Shown here: piece after piece, positions 1 to 8,460 of the stretch | Position numbering within the stretch: the stretch's first letter is position 1 | Layout: the number at the start of each line of letters is the position of its first letter | Assembly (NCBI GenBank): GCA_039111475.1 | Contig: JBCCIP010000014.1 | Coordinates: 56,780-120,779 of the forward strand | DNA length: 64,000 bases | Direction: 5' to 3' | From: JAUIET01 sp039111475 | GTDB lineage: Bacteria; Pseudomonadota; Gammaproteobacteria; Pseudomonadales; JAUIET01 | Notes under the pieces: generated by a model | The model's database searches: none | Told to the model about the DNA's origin: nothing | Seen by the model: the letters and a program-made list of their open reading frames with translations, nothing else | Program-made: the position numbers and the translations under genes

Positions 1-218
1 AGGGCGGCTGTCAGGTGCCTATTGCAGCGTACGCAACGTGTGATGACGACAGCGTTTATTTGCGGGCCAGGGTAGCCAGCCCTGATGGTAAGAGCTTGCT
101 ATTAGCTGATGGAACTGCAGCGTCTAAAAATTCAGAAGAGTTGGGCAGAAAAGTGGCGCAGCAGCTACTTGGCCAAGGTGCCGGCGATATTCTGCAAGCA
201 GTGTATGGCGAGCAATAA
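1..218 (+). CDS. hemC: Hydroxymethylbilane synthase (porphobilinogen deaminase), C-terminal part
   Basis: Only the last 72 codons are present; the 5' end lies outside the window. The visible reading frame opens with G-G-C-Q-V-P-I, the strongly conserved loop whose cysteine (codon at 9-11) carries the dipyrromethane primer cofactor in this family. The rest matches domain 3 of the enzyme, ending in G-A-G-D-I-L at the C-terminus. The enzyme condenses four porphobilinogens into hydroxymethylbilane in the cytoplasm. The next gene, hemD, starts 16 bases downstream and takes the product on to uroporphyrinogen III, so the two are very probably co-transcribed. I am sure of the family and see nothing unusual. 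Confidence 0.95.
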   Translation, partial: GGCQVPIAAYATCDDDSVYLRARVASPDGKSLLLADGTAASKNSEELGRKVAQQLLGQGAGDILQAVYGEQ

Positions 219-234
219 TCGGCGCTGAACGGCA

Positions 235-1014
235 ATGAAAAATTCCAGACCTGATGCATTAAAGGGATTACCAATACTGCTAACCCGGCCAGACGCGCAG
301 GCGACTGAATGGGCTCAGCAATTGCTCGCATTGGGTGCGCAGGTACAGCACATCCCAACGCTGGCGATCGAGCCCTTGCCGGGGCCAGTGCACATCGAAA
401 CAATGCTTAGCAAGGCCGATTTTGGCGTTTTTGTCAGTGCTAATGCAGCCATTGCCCTGGCGGCTGCGCAACAAGCACAAGGTTTGACGCTACCACTGGT
501 GTGGCACTGTATTGGTAAAGCCACCGAAAAGAGAGCGTCTGAGCTGGGTTTCACCGTCTACCCAAATGATGCAATCGATAGTGAAACGCTATTACAGCTT
601 GAAATAATGCGCAATGTCAGCGGCAAACGCTGCGTGATTGTTCGTGGTCAAGGGGGGCGCACCAAGCTGGGTGACACGCTGCGTTCGCGCGGTGTGAACG
701 TGGAGTATTGTGAATTGTACCGGCGTGACGGTGCGTGGCAGAATGCTGAGCTTCTGGCATCATATTTACGCAGTATGACCGGCATGCCTCATGTCATCCT
801 CGCAAGCAGTGCTGACTCACTAAATTACACCTTTTTACTTGCAGAAAAGCGTGAAATGCGGGCAAATGTGCAACAAGCGACCATACTGGTACCAAGCAAG
901 CGTGTGGCAGAAGTTGCCGCACAACAGGGAGCTCGGCATGTTTTGTGTGCCGAAAGCATCCGATTGGTGGATATAGTGGCTGAACTAGAACAATGGTGGA
1001 CTAAGCAACAATGA
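235..1014 (+). CDS. hemD: Uroporphyrinogen-III synthase
   Basis: A 259-residue protein of normal length for this family. It closes hydroxymethylbilane with inversion of ring D to give uroporphyrinogen III, the branch point to haem, sirohaem and cobalamin. The HEM4 fold is recognisable from an N-terminal L-L-T-R-P segment near residue 15, the V-F-V-S-A-N-A segment near 65, and the G-K-A-T segment near 94, corresponding to the conserved G-x-x-T-A region. Sequence conservation is low in this family, so position between hemC and hemX is a main part of the call. The stop overlaps the hemX start by four bases (ATGA), which indicates translational coupling. Confidence 0.93.
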   Translation: MKNSRPDALKGLPILLTRPDAQATEWAQQLLALGAQVQHIPTLAIEPLPGPVHIETMLSKADFGVFVSANAAIALAAAQQAQGLTLPLVWHCIGKATEKRASELGFTVYPNDAIDSETLLQLEIMRNVSGKRCVIVRGQGGRTKLGDTLRSRGVNVEYCELYRRDGAWQNAELLASYLRSMTGMPHVILASSADSLNYTFLLAEKREMRANVQQATILVPSKRVAEVAAQQGARHVLCAESIRLVDIVAELEQWWTKQQ

Positions 1015-2339
1015 CGGATACGAAAAACAGCGGCGACGGCGAGCTGACACCAGCAGAACAGGGCGGTACGGAAAAAGCGCCAGCCAAGGCGAAGAACGCC
1101 AAGGTAAAAGACGGCAAGCCAAAGGTTGGATTGCTGTGGTTTTTTGTATTGATCACATTATTAGTCAGCGGCGCTGCTGGCTACGGTGTGTATTGGTTGT
1201 GGCAGCAAACAGATCAGGTCGCCGTTAGCCAAACAGATCTTTTGGAACAGAGCCAGACCGCGATTATTGATTTACGCGACGACCTCGGCGCTGTGGAAAG
1301 CGCTTTAGTGAGTGAATCCAGCCAACGCGAGTCGGCTATGCTGTCAGCACAGGACGAGATAGGCTTGCTTGCCAAATCACTTGAAAAGCAATCGAGACAC
1401 ATCAAAGAACTGAGCGCATCCAATCGTGATCAGTGGCTGCTTGCAGAGGTGGAATACCTGCTGCGTTTGGCGAACCAGCGCATTCTGATGAGCAAAGACG
1501 CCAGTGGTGCTCTGGTCATGCTGGATTCTGCGGACGGCGTGTTGCAAGGGATAGACGATGTGTCGCTGCACAATGTCAGAAAAGCCATCGCCGATGATCT
1601 TGCCAGCTTACGCGGCGCCGACGAACTTGACGTGAACGGTAGCTATCTTAAATTGGCGGCATTGGCCTCGCAGGTGGAGACACTGGAGCTTTATGAGTTA
1701 CCAGAGTTTGACTTACCAGAAGTAGATACTGAGTTGCTCACGAAGGATGAACAGTTTGCGTGGACTGAGCGTCTTAAGGAAACCGTTAGTGCGATCGGCT
1801 CAGCGTTCAGCAAAGCCTTTATTATTCGTCGCGACAATGAGCAAGTAGAAGCCATGCTTGAACCGCAGGACGAACTGTATCTTAGACAAAACCTGCGCTT
1901 GATGCTGGAACAATCACAGCTGGCTTTGTTGTCACAACAACAGGGTGTATATCAAACCAGTCTTGAAAAAGCACAACGCTGGATCGCGCAATATTTCTTG
2001 ATAGAAGACAAGGCTACGCAGGCCGCGCTGCAATCGCTGTCTGACTTGGCAACTTTGAATGTTGATCCGCCGCTACCGGATATTTCCGGCTCATTCCGTG
2101 CCCTTAGGAAATATCAGGAAGATCAACAAAACGCTCGCCCTGGGCTCGATTATCAGCCTGAAGAGGCTGCGCCCGCGGCAAGCCCCGAGCCCGAGCCAGT
2201 TGCAGAGGCCGAAGCCAATGCGCAAGAGGTCATCCAATCCACCACCAGCAGTGCTGTAGACGCCGCTGAGAATGTTGTGGAAGAAGCCAGCAGTGCCGAA
2301 TCCGCGGAGGCGGCACCTGCTGCCGCCGCGGAAGGCTGA
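1011..2339 (+). CDS. hemX: HemX-like membrane protein of the haem operon
   Basis: A 442-residue single-pass inner-membrane protein. There is a Lys/Ala-rich cytoplasmic N-terminus, one hydrophobic segment at about residues 40-64, a predicted coiled coil at about 70-130, a helical periplasmic domain, and an acidic Ala/Glu-rich tail from about 385. This architecture and the hemD-hemX-hemY order identify the HemX family. Older annotation calls it uroporphyrinogen-III C-methyltransferase, but I see no SAM-methyltransferase motif. The family's role is unproven; a scaffold or regulatory function in haem synthesis is usually assumed. It overlaps hemD by four bases and is followed by hemY after 11 bases. 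Confidence 0.9.
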   Translation: MTDTKNSGDGELTPAEQGGTEKAPAKAKNAKVKDGKPKVGLLWFFVLITLLVSGAAGYGVYWLWQQTDQVAVSQTDLLEQSQTAIIDLRDDLGAVESALVSESSQRESAMLSAQDEIGLLAKSLEKQSRHIKELSASNRDQWLLAEVEYLLRLANQRILMSKDASGALVMLDSADGVLQGIDDVSLHNVRKAIADDLASLRGADELDVNGSYLKLAALASQVETLELYELPEFDLPEVDTELLTKDEQFAWTERLKETVSAIGSAFSKAFIIRRDNEQVEAMLEPQDELYLRQNLRLMLEQSQLALLSQQQGVYQTSLEKAQRWIAQYFLIEDKATQAALQSLSDLATLNVDPPLPDISGSFRALRKYQEDQQNARPGLDYQPEEAAPAASPEPEPVAEAEANAQEVIQSTTSSAVDAAENVVEEASSAESAEAAPAAAAEG

Positions 2340-2350
2340 GGGCCAGTCAA

Positions 2351-3553
2351 ATGATAAAGTTCTTCATTCTTGCCCTGATAATTACCGGCCTCGTTATTGG
2401 CTTGGCAATGCTGGTTGAACGCGACGCAGGCTACATACTGATTGCTTACGATAACACCAGCATAGAGTCCAGTTTGTGGGCCGGGTTGCTGGCGCTAGCA
2501 TTGATTTTGTTCCTTCTTTATTGGCTGGTTCGCCTGATAATGAAAATACGCTATTCAGGGCGAAGCCTTAAATACTGGCGTGAGGGTCGCCAGGCGCGCA
2601 GAAACGAGGCGCAGGTTACTCAAGGCTTAATCCAGTATATGGAAGGCAACTGGAAAGCGTCAGCAAAAACGTTCTCACGAGGCGCTGAACGCTCACCGAC
2701 GCCCTTGCTTAGCTACCTAATGGCCGCGCGCGCGAGCGACGCTGCGGGTGATACGGCACAATGCGAAGAGTTTTTAAAGTTAGCCGAAAGCAGTACGCCG
2801 GATGCAAATGTCGCTATTGGCCTTACCCAGGCCGAGCTGCAATTGAACAAGGGCGAATATGAAAACTGCCTGGCCAATCTGAACAGAATTCGAAGCGAGC
2901 AACCAGAGAATGAACTGGCGTTGCGCTTATCAGCCAATGTGTATGAGGGCTTGGAAGACTGGGCTGGCTTGCAACAACTTCTGCCTGTATTGCGTAGAAA
3001 AAAACTGTTGCCAGAAGAAACTTTGCTGAACCTCGAAAACAAAACCTTTGAGGCGCAGTTGGCCAGCGTAAAGTCGGCCAGTGAGTTGCAAGCGATTTGG
3101 AATGAGGTGCCCAAGCATCTTAAGAAAGACGAGTCTCTGGTGGCGGAATACGCTAATGCTCTGATCAGATTTGAGCAACATAATGATGCGGAGTCATTGT
3201 TACGCTCTACCTTGAAAAAAGACTGGTCGGCAAAACTTCTCGGTATTTATGGTCGGGTTCGCGGCGACTTGAACAAGCAACGCTCGGTGGCAGAAGGCTG
3301 GCTAAAATCACGCCCTGATGATGCTGATCTATTGCAAGCTCTGGGTAGAATATGCGCGGCCGATGGAGCGCTTGAAAAAGCACAGGAATATTTCTCATCA
3401 AGCCTGGCTATTAAACCTGACTCTGACACTTATGGTGAGTTGGGGCAGCTGTACGCCAAAATGGGCGACAGTGAGCAGAGTAACCAGCAGTACCAGAAAG
3501 CACTGGGCATGGGCGAGATTCCGGTAGAGAATGCATTGCCCGTGCCTACATAG
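2351..3553 (+). CDS. hemY: HemY-type TPR membrane protein
   Basis: A 400-residue protein with two N-terminal membrane segments (about residues 2-20 and 41-60), then a HemY_N-like basic stretch and a long run of TPR-like helical repeats. It is the usual last gene of the gammaproteobacterial hemCDXY cluster and should not be confused with the Gram-positive protoporphyrinogen oxidase of the same name. Function is not established; the TPR domain suggests a scaffold for haem-pathway enzymes at the inner membrane. The region downstream is convergent with the HIT gene and has only a weak inverted repeat (about 3595-3635), so I do not call a terminator. Confidence 0.92.
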   Translation: MIKFFILALIITGLVIGLAMLVERDAGYILIAYDNTSIESSLWAGLLALALILFLLYWLVRLIMKIRYSGRSLKYWREGRQARRNEAQVTQGLIQYMEGNWKASAKTFSRGAERSPTPLLSYLMAARASDAAGDTAQCEEFLKLAESSTPDANVAIGLTQAELQLNKGEYENCLANLNRIRSEQPENELALRLSANVYEGLEDWAGLQQLLPVLRRKKLLPEETLLNLENKTFEAQLASVKSASELQAIWNEVPKHLKKDESLVAEYANALIRFEQHNDAESLLRSTLKKDWSAKLLGIYGRVRGDLNKQRSVAEGWLKSRPDDADLLQALGRICAADGALEKAQEYFSSSLAIKPDSDTYGELGQLYAKMGDSEQSNQQYQKALGMGEIPVENALPVPT

Positions 3554-3669
3554 AAAACAGCCGTAACGGGTGTGTGTTCTAGTCAGGCGACAAACAGATA
3601 GTTGGCTAGAGAGACACGCCTGAATTCAAAAAGAAAAAGCAAAACCTCAGTGCCTAAGAAAGGAAACCC

Positions 3670-4098
3670 CTAAGCCCAATCAAGTTCCCAATCACCAGTC
3701 TGCTCCCGCAAACTAGCCAACATACTTCGCTTAGATTCCCTGGAATGCGAAATCGCATCAACAACTCCCCACACCGGCTTAGGCCAGGCAGCGTCAGTAG
3801 TGAATCTCGCAATATGATGAATATGCAGTTGCGGCACCATATTACCGAGCGCAGCCACATTCATTTTGTCGGCACGAAAGGCTAATGCCATCGCTTCAGA
3901 AAGTGTATTGGATTCCTTATTCAGCTGTTGTTGCTGAACAGGTGACAACTGAAAAGCCTCGCGAATGTCAGCAACGCGAGGAACCAGAATAAACCAGGGG
4001 TACTGCCGGTCATTCAGTAACAGTAAACGACACAGCGGCAAATCACCGACGTGAATACCGTCAGCAGCCAGGCGTTCATGCAGAACAAAGTCTGCCAT
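3670..4098 (-). CDS. HIT-family nucleotide-binding protein
   Basis: A 142-residue protein of the histidine-triad superfamily. The triad region reads Q90-L-H92-I-H94-H95-I, so the first histidine of the HxHxH motif is glutamine while the central H92 and the catalytic-position H94 remain. I believe this Q-variant occurs in other proteobacterial members, so it need not mean loss of activity. Members bind nucleotides and usually hydrolyse nucleoside phosphoramidates or dinucleotides; the substrate here is unknown. It starts 14 bases after the rho stop on the same strand and may be transcribed as read-through from rho. Confidence 0.85.
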   Translation of the reverse strand: MADFVLHERLAADGIHVGDLPLCRLLLLNDRQYPWFILVPRVADIREAFQLSPVQQQQLNKESNTLSEAMALAFRADKMNVAALGNMVPQLHIHHIARFTTDAAWPKPVWGVVDAISHSRESKRSMLASLREQTGDWELDWA

Positions 4099-4112
4099 TG
4101 CGTGGGTTTGTT

Positions 4113-5372
4113 TTACTTGCGTTTCATAGACAGGAAGAACTCTTCGTTGGTCTTCACGTCTTTAAGTTTGTCCAAAAGAAATTCCACCGCTGGCAAATCT
4201 TCCATGGAGTGCAGCAGTTTGCGCAGAATCCACATTTTTTGCAGCTCGTCTTCGGTGGTCAGCAATTCTTCGCGACGGGTACCAGAGCGGCGAATGTTGA
4301 TCGCCGGGTAGATTCGCTTCTCAGCCGCCTTTCGGTCGAGATGTAATTCCATGTTACCGGTACCTTTAAACTCTTCGTAAATAACCTCATCCATTTTGGA
4401 GCCAGTATCAATGAGTGCGGTAGCGATAATCGTTAAGCTGCCACCTTCTTCAATATTCCTCGCTGCTCCGAAAAAGCGCTTCGGCCTTTCCAGTGCGTGA
4501 GCATCAACACCGCCGGTAAGAACTTTGCCAGAAGACGGCACAATAGTGTTGTACGCTCTGGCCAAGCGGGTGATAGAATCCAAAAGAATCACAACGTCTT
4601 TCTTGTGCTCTACCAAACGCTTGGCTTTTTCGATGACCATTTCGGCCACCTGCACGTGACGTGATGGTGGTTCATCAAAAGTACTGGCAACCACTTCCGC
4701 ACGCACAGAGCGTTGCATCTCGGTTACTTCTTCCGGACGTTCATCAATCAACAGAACGATTATGTAGCACTCCGGGTTGTTGCGAATGATTGCCTGGGCA
4801 ATGCCCTGCATCATTAGGGTTTTACCTGCTTTCGGCGGCGACACGATTAAGCCGCGCTGGCCTTTACCAATAGGTGCTACCAGATCGATGATTCGAGCAG
4901 AAAGGTCTTCGCTGCTGCCATTGCCAACCTGAAGCTCCAAGCGTTCCGTTGGAAACAGAGGTGTGAGGTTTTCAAACAGAATTTTTTGCCGCGAATTATC
5001 CGGCTTCGTGAAATTAATGTCGCTGACTTTCAGCAGCGCAAAATATCGCTCGCTGTCTTTTGGCGGCCGAATCTTTCCTGAAATAGTATCTCCGGTACGT
5101 AAATTGAAACGACGAATTTGGCTGGGTGATACATAGATATCGTCTGGGCCGGCCAGGTAGCTGCAATCGGCAGAGCGCAAGAAGCCGAAGCCGTCCTGCA
5201 AAATCTCCAACACACCATCACCGTAAATATCTTCGCCGCTTTTGGCATGACGCTTGAGGATGGAAAAAATAATGTCCTGCTTACGCGAGCGAGCGATATT
5301 GTCCAGACCAACTTCTTTGGCGATGTCGATCAATTCGTTGATGGGTTTGGTTTTGAGGTCAGTAAGATTCAT
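4113..5372 (-). CDS. rho: Transcription termination factor Rho
   Basis: A 419-residue protein, the same length as E. coli Rho. The order is the N-terminal Rho_N helical domain (1-45), the cold-shock-like RNA-binding domain (about 50-115, with G-F-G-F-L-R), the P-loop S-P-P-K-A-G-K-T at 178-185, a Walker B-type L-L-D-S-I-T-R segment and the conserved R-x-G-x-R-R-E-E-L segment near the C-terminus. It is the hexameric RNA-dependent ATPase that ends transcription at Rho-dependent sites. trxA lies upstream on the same strand, as in many Gammaproteobacteria, but an intrinsic terminator separates them, so rho probably has its own promoter within 5373-5600. Confidence 0.98.
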   Translation of the reverse strand: MNLTDLKTKPINELIDIAKEVGLDNIARSRKQDIIFSILKRHAKSGEDIYGDGVLEILQDGFGFLRSADCSYLAGPDDIYVSPSQIRRFNLRTGDTISGKIRPPKDSERYFALLKVSDINFTKPDNSRQKILFENLTPLFPTERLELQVGNGSSEDLSARIIDLVAPIGKGQRGLIVSPPKAGKTLMMQGIAQAIIRNNPECYIIVLLIDERPEEVTEMQRSVRAEVVASTFDEPPSRHVQVAEMVIEKAKRLVEHKKDVVILLDSITRLARAYNTIVPSSGKVLTGGVDAHALERPKRFFGAARNIEEGGSLTIIATALIDTGSKMDEVIYEEFKGTGNMELHLDRKAAEKRIYPAINIRRSGTRREELLTTEDELQKMWILRKLLHSMEDLPAVEFLLDKLKDVKTNEEFFLSMKRK

Positions 5373-5600
5373 GGATTAAGAGTTTCCAGAGTGTTGAAAG
5401 GTTTTGGGCTTACGCGGGCAGGCGGAGAGTGCGCGAGTGTAGTAACTGATTGCAGTTAAACGGCATTGCTAGAGCACACTGCTACAAGCGCCTCTGCGTT
5501 GGACGTAAGCGATTAGTATTTGTTTTGCTTGTTAAGAAAGAAGAGGGTTAGTGATAGACTTTATAGGCTAAATATAGTGTGAACTTGCTCACAAGTCCAG
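5373..5600. other. Intergenic region between trxA terminator and rho
   Basis: About 230 bases upstream of rho on the minus strand with no credible gene. It should contain the rho promoter and 5' leader. I did not find a promoter match good enough to place. Rho is often autoregulated through its leader, but I see no specific structure here that proves it. Confidence 0.5.
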
Positions 5601-5663
5601 TAAAAACTACACAGGGTGTTTGCAGGTCCATTCTAAAACAAAACACCTGGCAAAAACCCTGTG
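5601..5663 (-). terminator. Intrinsic terminator of trxA
   Basis: Read on the minus strand just after the trxA stop, C-A-C-A-G-G-G-T pairs with A-C-C-C-T-G-T-G, and the stem continues inward (T-T-T-G-C with G-C-A-A-A, A-G-G-T with A-C-C-T) with small bulges, around a 17-base loop. A run of five T (A on the plus strand at 5602-5606) follows. This is a long, convincing rho-independent terminator placed between trxA and rho. Confidence 0.85.
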
Positions 5664-5673
5664 GTGGTAAGAC

Positions 5674-6003
5674 TTAGGCTACCGTGGTGTTGATGAACTC
5701 GCTAAGCTGGTTTTTGGACAAGGCGCCTACTTTCTGGCCTTGAGCGTCGCCTTTGTCGAAAATCATCAGCGTTGGAATGCCGCGCACGCCGAAGCGGGCT
5801 GCAGTTTCCTGGTTGGAATCCACGTCCACTTTGCAGATTTTGACTTTGCCGTCGTATTCAGCAGCCAGCTCATCCAGTACCGGGGCAATCATTTTGCACG
5901 GACCACACCACTCAGCCCAATAATCAACCAATACGGGGATATCCGATTTGATAACCTCATCTTCAAATGTGGCGTCTGTAACGTGAACAATCTGTTCGCT
6001 CAT
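5674..6003 (-). CDS. trxA: Thioredoxin 1
   Basis: A 109-residue single-domain thioredoxin with the active site W32-C-G-P-C36 and the cis-proline loop G-I-P-T near residue 75. It is the general cytoplasmic dithiol reductant, kept reduced by thioredoxin reductase. Length and sequence are standard. The gene is monocistronic as far as I can see: a strong intrinsic terminator follows, and the upstream 222 bases are shared with the divergent TVP38-like gene. Confidence 0.98.
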   Translation of the reverse strand: MSEQIVHVTDATFEDEVIKSDIPVLVDYWAEWCGPCKMIAPVLDELAAEYDGKVKICKVDVDSNQETAARFGVRGIPTLMIFDKGDAQGQKVGALSKNQLSEFINTTVA

Positions 6004-6225
6004 AGGGTTTGCTCCAAAAGTGGCGGCTAGCCAGTGGTTAAAATTCGCGCAGAAAAACTCGTGGGATGGTTGATGCAGAGCGAAATATCGTCAATGTGAC
6101 AAGATAATATGGGCAGCACTGGCAATATTCAAGGGCTCTGAATCATTGTTTGTTGGGGAACCCTTGCGGCGCAACGTGGTCCGAAAGTGGTATTCTGCAA
6201 AGCCTTAAATTATGTGAGTTGATCA

Positions 6226-6915
6226 GTGACGACAAAAAAAATAACAATTGTGGTGCTCATTCTGGCGGTCTTCGCCGCATTTTACTTGTTTGATCTGGGC
6301 CAGTATTTCAATCTCGACTACTTCAACGCGCAAAAACAAGCCTTGTTTGACTATTATGCAGCGAATCCGTTGCGTACGTGTTTGATTTATTTAGCTATTT
6401 ATATTCTAGCGGCCGGGTTTTCCTTGCCCGGAGCAGGCTCGGGTCTAACCCTGGCCGGAGGAGCGATCTTTGGTTTTTGGCTGGGAACGCTGTTGGTGTC
6501 ATTCGCCAGCACCATTGGTGCGACCATTGCATTTCTGATGTCGAGAACGCTATTGCGTGACTGGGTGCAAGGTCGATTTGGCGGCTATCTGGAGGCCATA
6601 AATAAGGGCGTTGAAGAAGATGGCGCTTTCTATTTGTTCAGTATCCGCTTGATACCGGCATTTCCTTATTTCCTGGTCAATATGTTGATGGGTCTCACCC
6701 CAATAAAAACGGGTGTGTTTTTTGTGGTTAGCCAACTGGGCATGCTGGCGGGAACCATGGTGTACGTCAATGCGGGGGTGCAGCTGGCGAATATCGATTC
6801 CGTGAGCAGCGTTTTCTCGCCAGCATTGATTGCCTCCTTCGTATTGCTGGCGGCATTCCCATTTATTGTGAAAGCAATCATGGGTCGTTTTTCCAAGCTT
6901 CCTGAGGCCGAATAA
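6226..6915 (+). CDS. TVP38/TMEM64 (DedA-like, VTT domain) membrane protein
   Basis: A 229-residue polytopic inner-membrane protein with about five or six hydrophobic segments. A glycine-rich re-entrant region (L-P-G-A-G-S-G-L-T-L, then G-G-A-I-F-G-F) typical of the VTT/DedA fold lies near residues 65-90. The chosen start is GTG at 6226; no ATG fits better. Its stop and the next gene's ATG share a base (TAATG), so the two are translationally coupled. In many Gammaproteobacteria the same two proteins are adjacent or fused. Family members are implicated in lipid scrambling, but the role of this pair is unknown. Confidence 0.88.
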   Translation: MTTKKITIVVLILAVFAAFYLFDLGQYFNLDYFNAQKQALFDYYAANPLRTCLIYLAIYILAAGFSLPGAGSGLTLAGGAIFGFWLGTLLVSFASTIGATIAFLMSRTLLRDWVQGRFGGYLEAINKGVEEDGAFYLFSIRLIPAFPYFLVNMLMGLTPIKTGVFFVVSQLGMLAGTMVYVNAGVQLANIDSVSSVFSPALIASFVLLAAFPFIVKAIMGRFSKLPEAE

Positions 6916-8417
6916 TGAGTTATTTTGCAGATCGAAAACGTCTACAGGCGTTTACTAAACCGACCAGCTTCGATGCCAACGTAATAGTGATAGGTGCCGG
7001 CAGTGCAGGGTTGGTATCGTCATTGATTGCAGCAACAGTAAATGCCAAAGCAATCTTGATTGAGCGCCATAAAATGGGCGGCGACTGCCTGAACACCGGC
7101 TGCGTGCCCAGCAAAGCGATTCTGCGTTCTGCCAAAATCAAACATTATATTGAGCGGGCAGGGGATTACGGTCTGACCGCGCCGGATGACGTAAAAGCGG
7201 ATTTTCCAGCCGTTATGCAACGCGTGCAAAACGTTATCAAAGCAATTGAACCGCACGATTCAGTCGAGCGCTATGAAGGGCTTGGTGTGCAGTGCGAACA
7301 CGGCGAGGCGACTATTGTGTCGCCGTGGGAAGTTGATGTAAGCCAGCCCGGCGGCGAAAGCAAACGGTTCAGTGCCAAAAATATTATTCTTGCCAGCGGT
7401 GCGCGACCGTTTGTACCGCCCATTCCCGGCTTGGACAAAATTAGCTATCTAACGTCTGATACCGTCTGGGAATTGCAGGCCTTGCCGCGCTCGCTAGCTG
7501 TGATGGGCGCCGGACCCATTGGTTGTGAACTGGCGCAGGCGTTTGCGCGGTTGGGCAGCAAAGTAACGCTGGTGGATATGGCGCCGCGCGTTTTGCCCCG
7601 CGAAGATGAAGACGCCGCAAACGCAGTGTTGTCTTCCTTGCAGGCCGACGGCATTGAAGTGCTGGTGGACAGCAAGGCCAACGCAGTTGAACAACGCGAA
7701 GGTGACAATGTTCTAATGCTTGAAACAGGCGGTGAAACCCGCGAACTGGAGTTCGAGCATTTGCTGGTTGCCGTCGGCCGAAAAGCCAACACTGACAACA
7801 TGGGCTTGGAAGAGCTAGGGATAGAGCTTAATCGAAACGGTACCCTGGTTGTTAACGACTACCTGCAATCCACCTTACCTACCGTCTACGCTTGTGGCGA
7901 TGTAGCCGGCCCTTATCAATTTACTCATACTGCTTCACACCAAGCCTGGTTTGCATCAGTCAATTGTTTGTTCGGGCCCTTCAAACGTTTCAAGGCCGAC
8001 TATTCGGTTATTCCGTGGGCTACGTTTACTGACCCGCAGGTAGCGCGCGTTGGTCTTAACGAGCAAGACGCCAGCGAGAAAAACATTGCTGTTGAAGTGA
8101 CCCGCTATGGCATTGACGATCTTGACCGGGCCATCGCGGACAATGAGGCGCATGGTTTCGTGAAAGTATTGACGGCACCCGGCAGTGACAAAATCTTGGG
8201 CGTTACTATTGTTGGTTACCATGCCAGTGAACTGATCGCCGAATACGTATTGGCTATGAGGCATGGCCTTGGCCTCAAAAAGCTAATGGGGACTATTCAT
8301 ATCTACCCCACGCTGAATGAGGCGAATAAATTTGCGGCCAGCGAATGGCGGAAAAAACACAAACCCGAAGGCCTATTGGCCTGGGTGTCCAAATATCACG
8401 CCTGGCGTCGATCATGA
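6915..8417 (+). CDS. FAD-dependent pyridine nucleotide-disulfide oxidoreductase (mercuric-reductase-like)
   Basis: A 500-residue flavoprotein. The FAD-binding G-A-G-S-A-G lies at about 27-32, the redox-active disulfide C58-L-N-T-G-C63-V-P-S-K follows, and the NAD(P)-binding G-A-G-P-I-G lies near 197. A dimerisation domain carrying H-I-Y-P-T-L-N-E comes near the C-terminus. Similarity is to MerA and dihydrolipoamide dehydrogenase, but there is no HMA domain and no C-terminal cysteine pair, so mercury reduction is unlikely. Coupled expression with the TVP38-like membrane protein suggests a joint envelope redox or transport function; the substrate is unknown. Confidence 0.9.
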   Translation: MSYFADRKRLQAFTKPTSFDANVIVIGAGSAGLVSSLIAATVNAKAILIERHKMGGDCLNTGCVPSKAILRSAKIKHYIERAGDYGLTAPDDVKADFPAVMQRVQNVIKAIEPHDSVERYEGLGVQCEHGEATIVSPWEVDVSQPGGESKRFSAKNIILASGARPFVPPIPGLDKISYLTSDTVWELQALPRSLAVMGAGPIGCELAQAFARLGSKVTLVDMAPRVLPREDEDAANAVLSSLQADGIEVLVDSKANAVEQREGDNVLMLETGGETRELEFEHLLVAVGRKANTDNMGLEELGIELNRNGTLVVNDYLQSTLPTVYACGDVAGPYQFTHTASHQAWFASVNCLFGPFKRFKADYSVIPWATFTDPQVARVGLNEQDASEKNIAVEVTRYGIDDLDRAIADNEAHGFVKVLTAPGSDKILGVTIVGYHASELIAEYVLAMRHGLGLKKLMGTIHIYPTLNEANKFAASEWRKKHKPEGLLAWVSKYHAWRRS

Positions 8418-8460
8418 AATAGCTCGCAGTTATACTGCCCTGTAAGAACCTGAGGTCGCT

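Noticed and set aside
1011..2339. Uroporphyrinogen-III C-methyltransferase activity for HemX
   Set aside because: The membrane/coiled-coil architecture has no SAM-binding methyltransferase motif; the name is a historical misannotation.
3595..3635. Bidirectional terminator between hemY and the HIT gene
   Set aside because: TCAGGCG and CGCCTGA pair over seven bases only, with a loop of about 27 and no clean T-tract directly after.
6915..8417. Mercuric reductase
   Set aside because: No N-terminal metal-binding domain and no C-terminal cysteine pair; no mer genes nearby.
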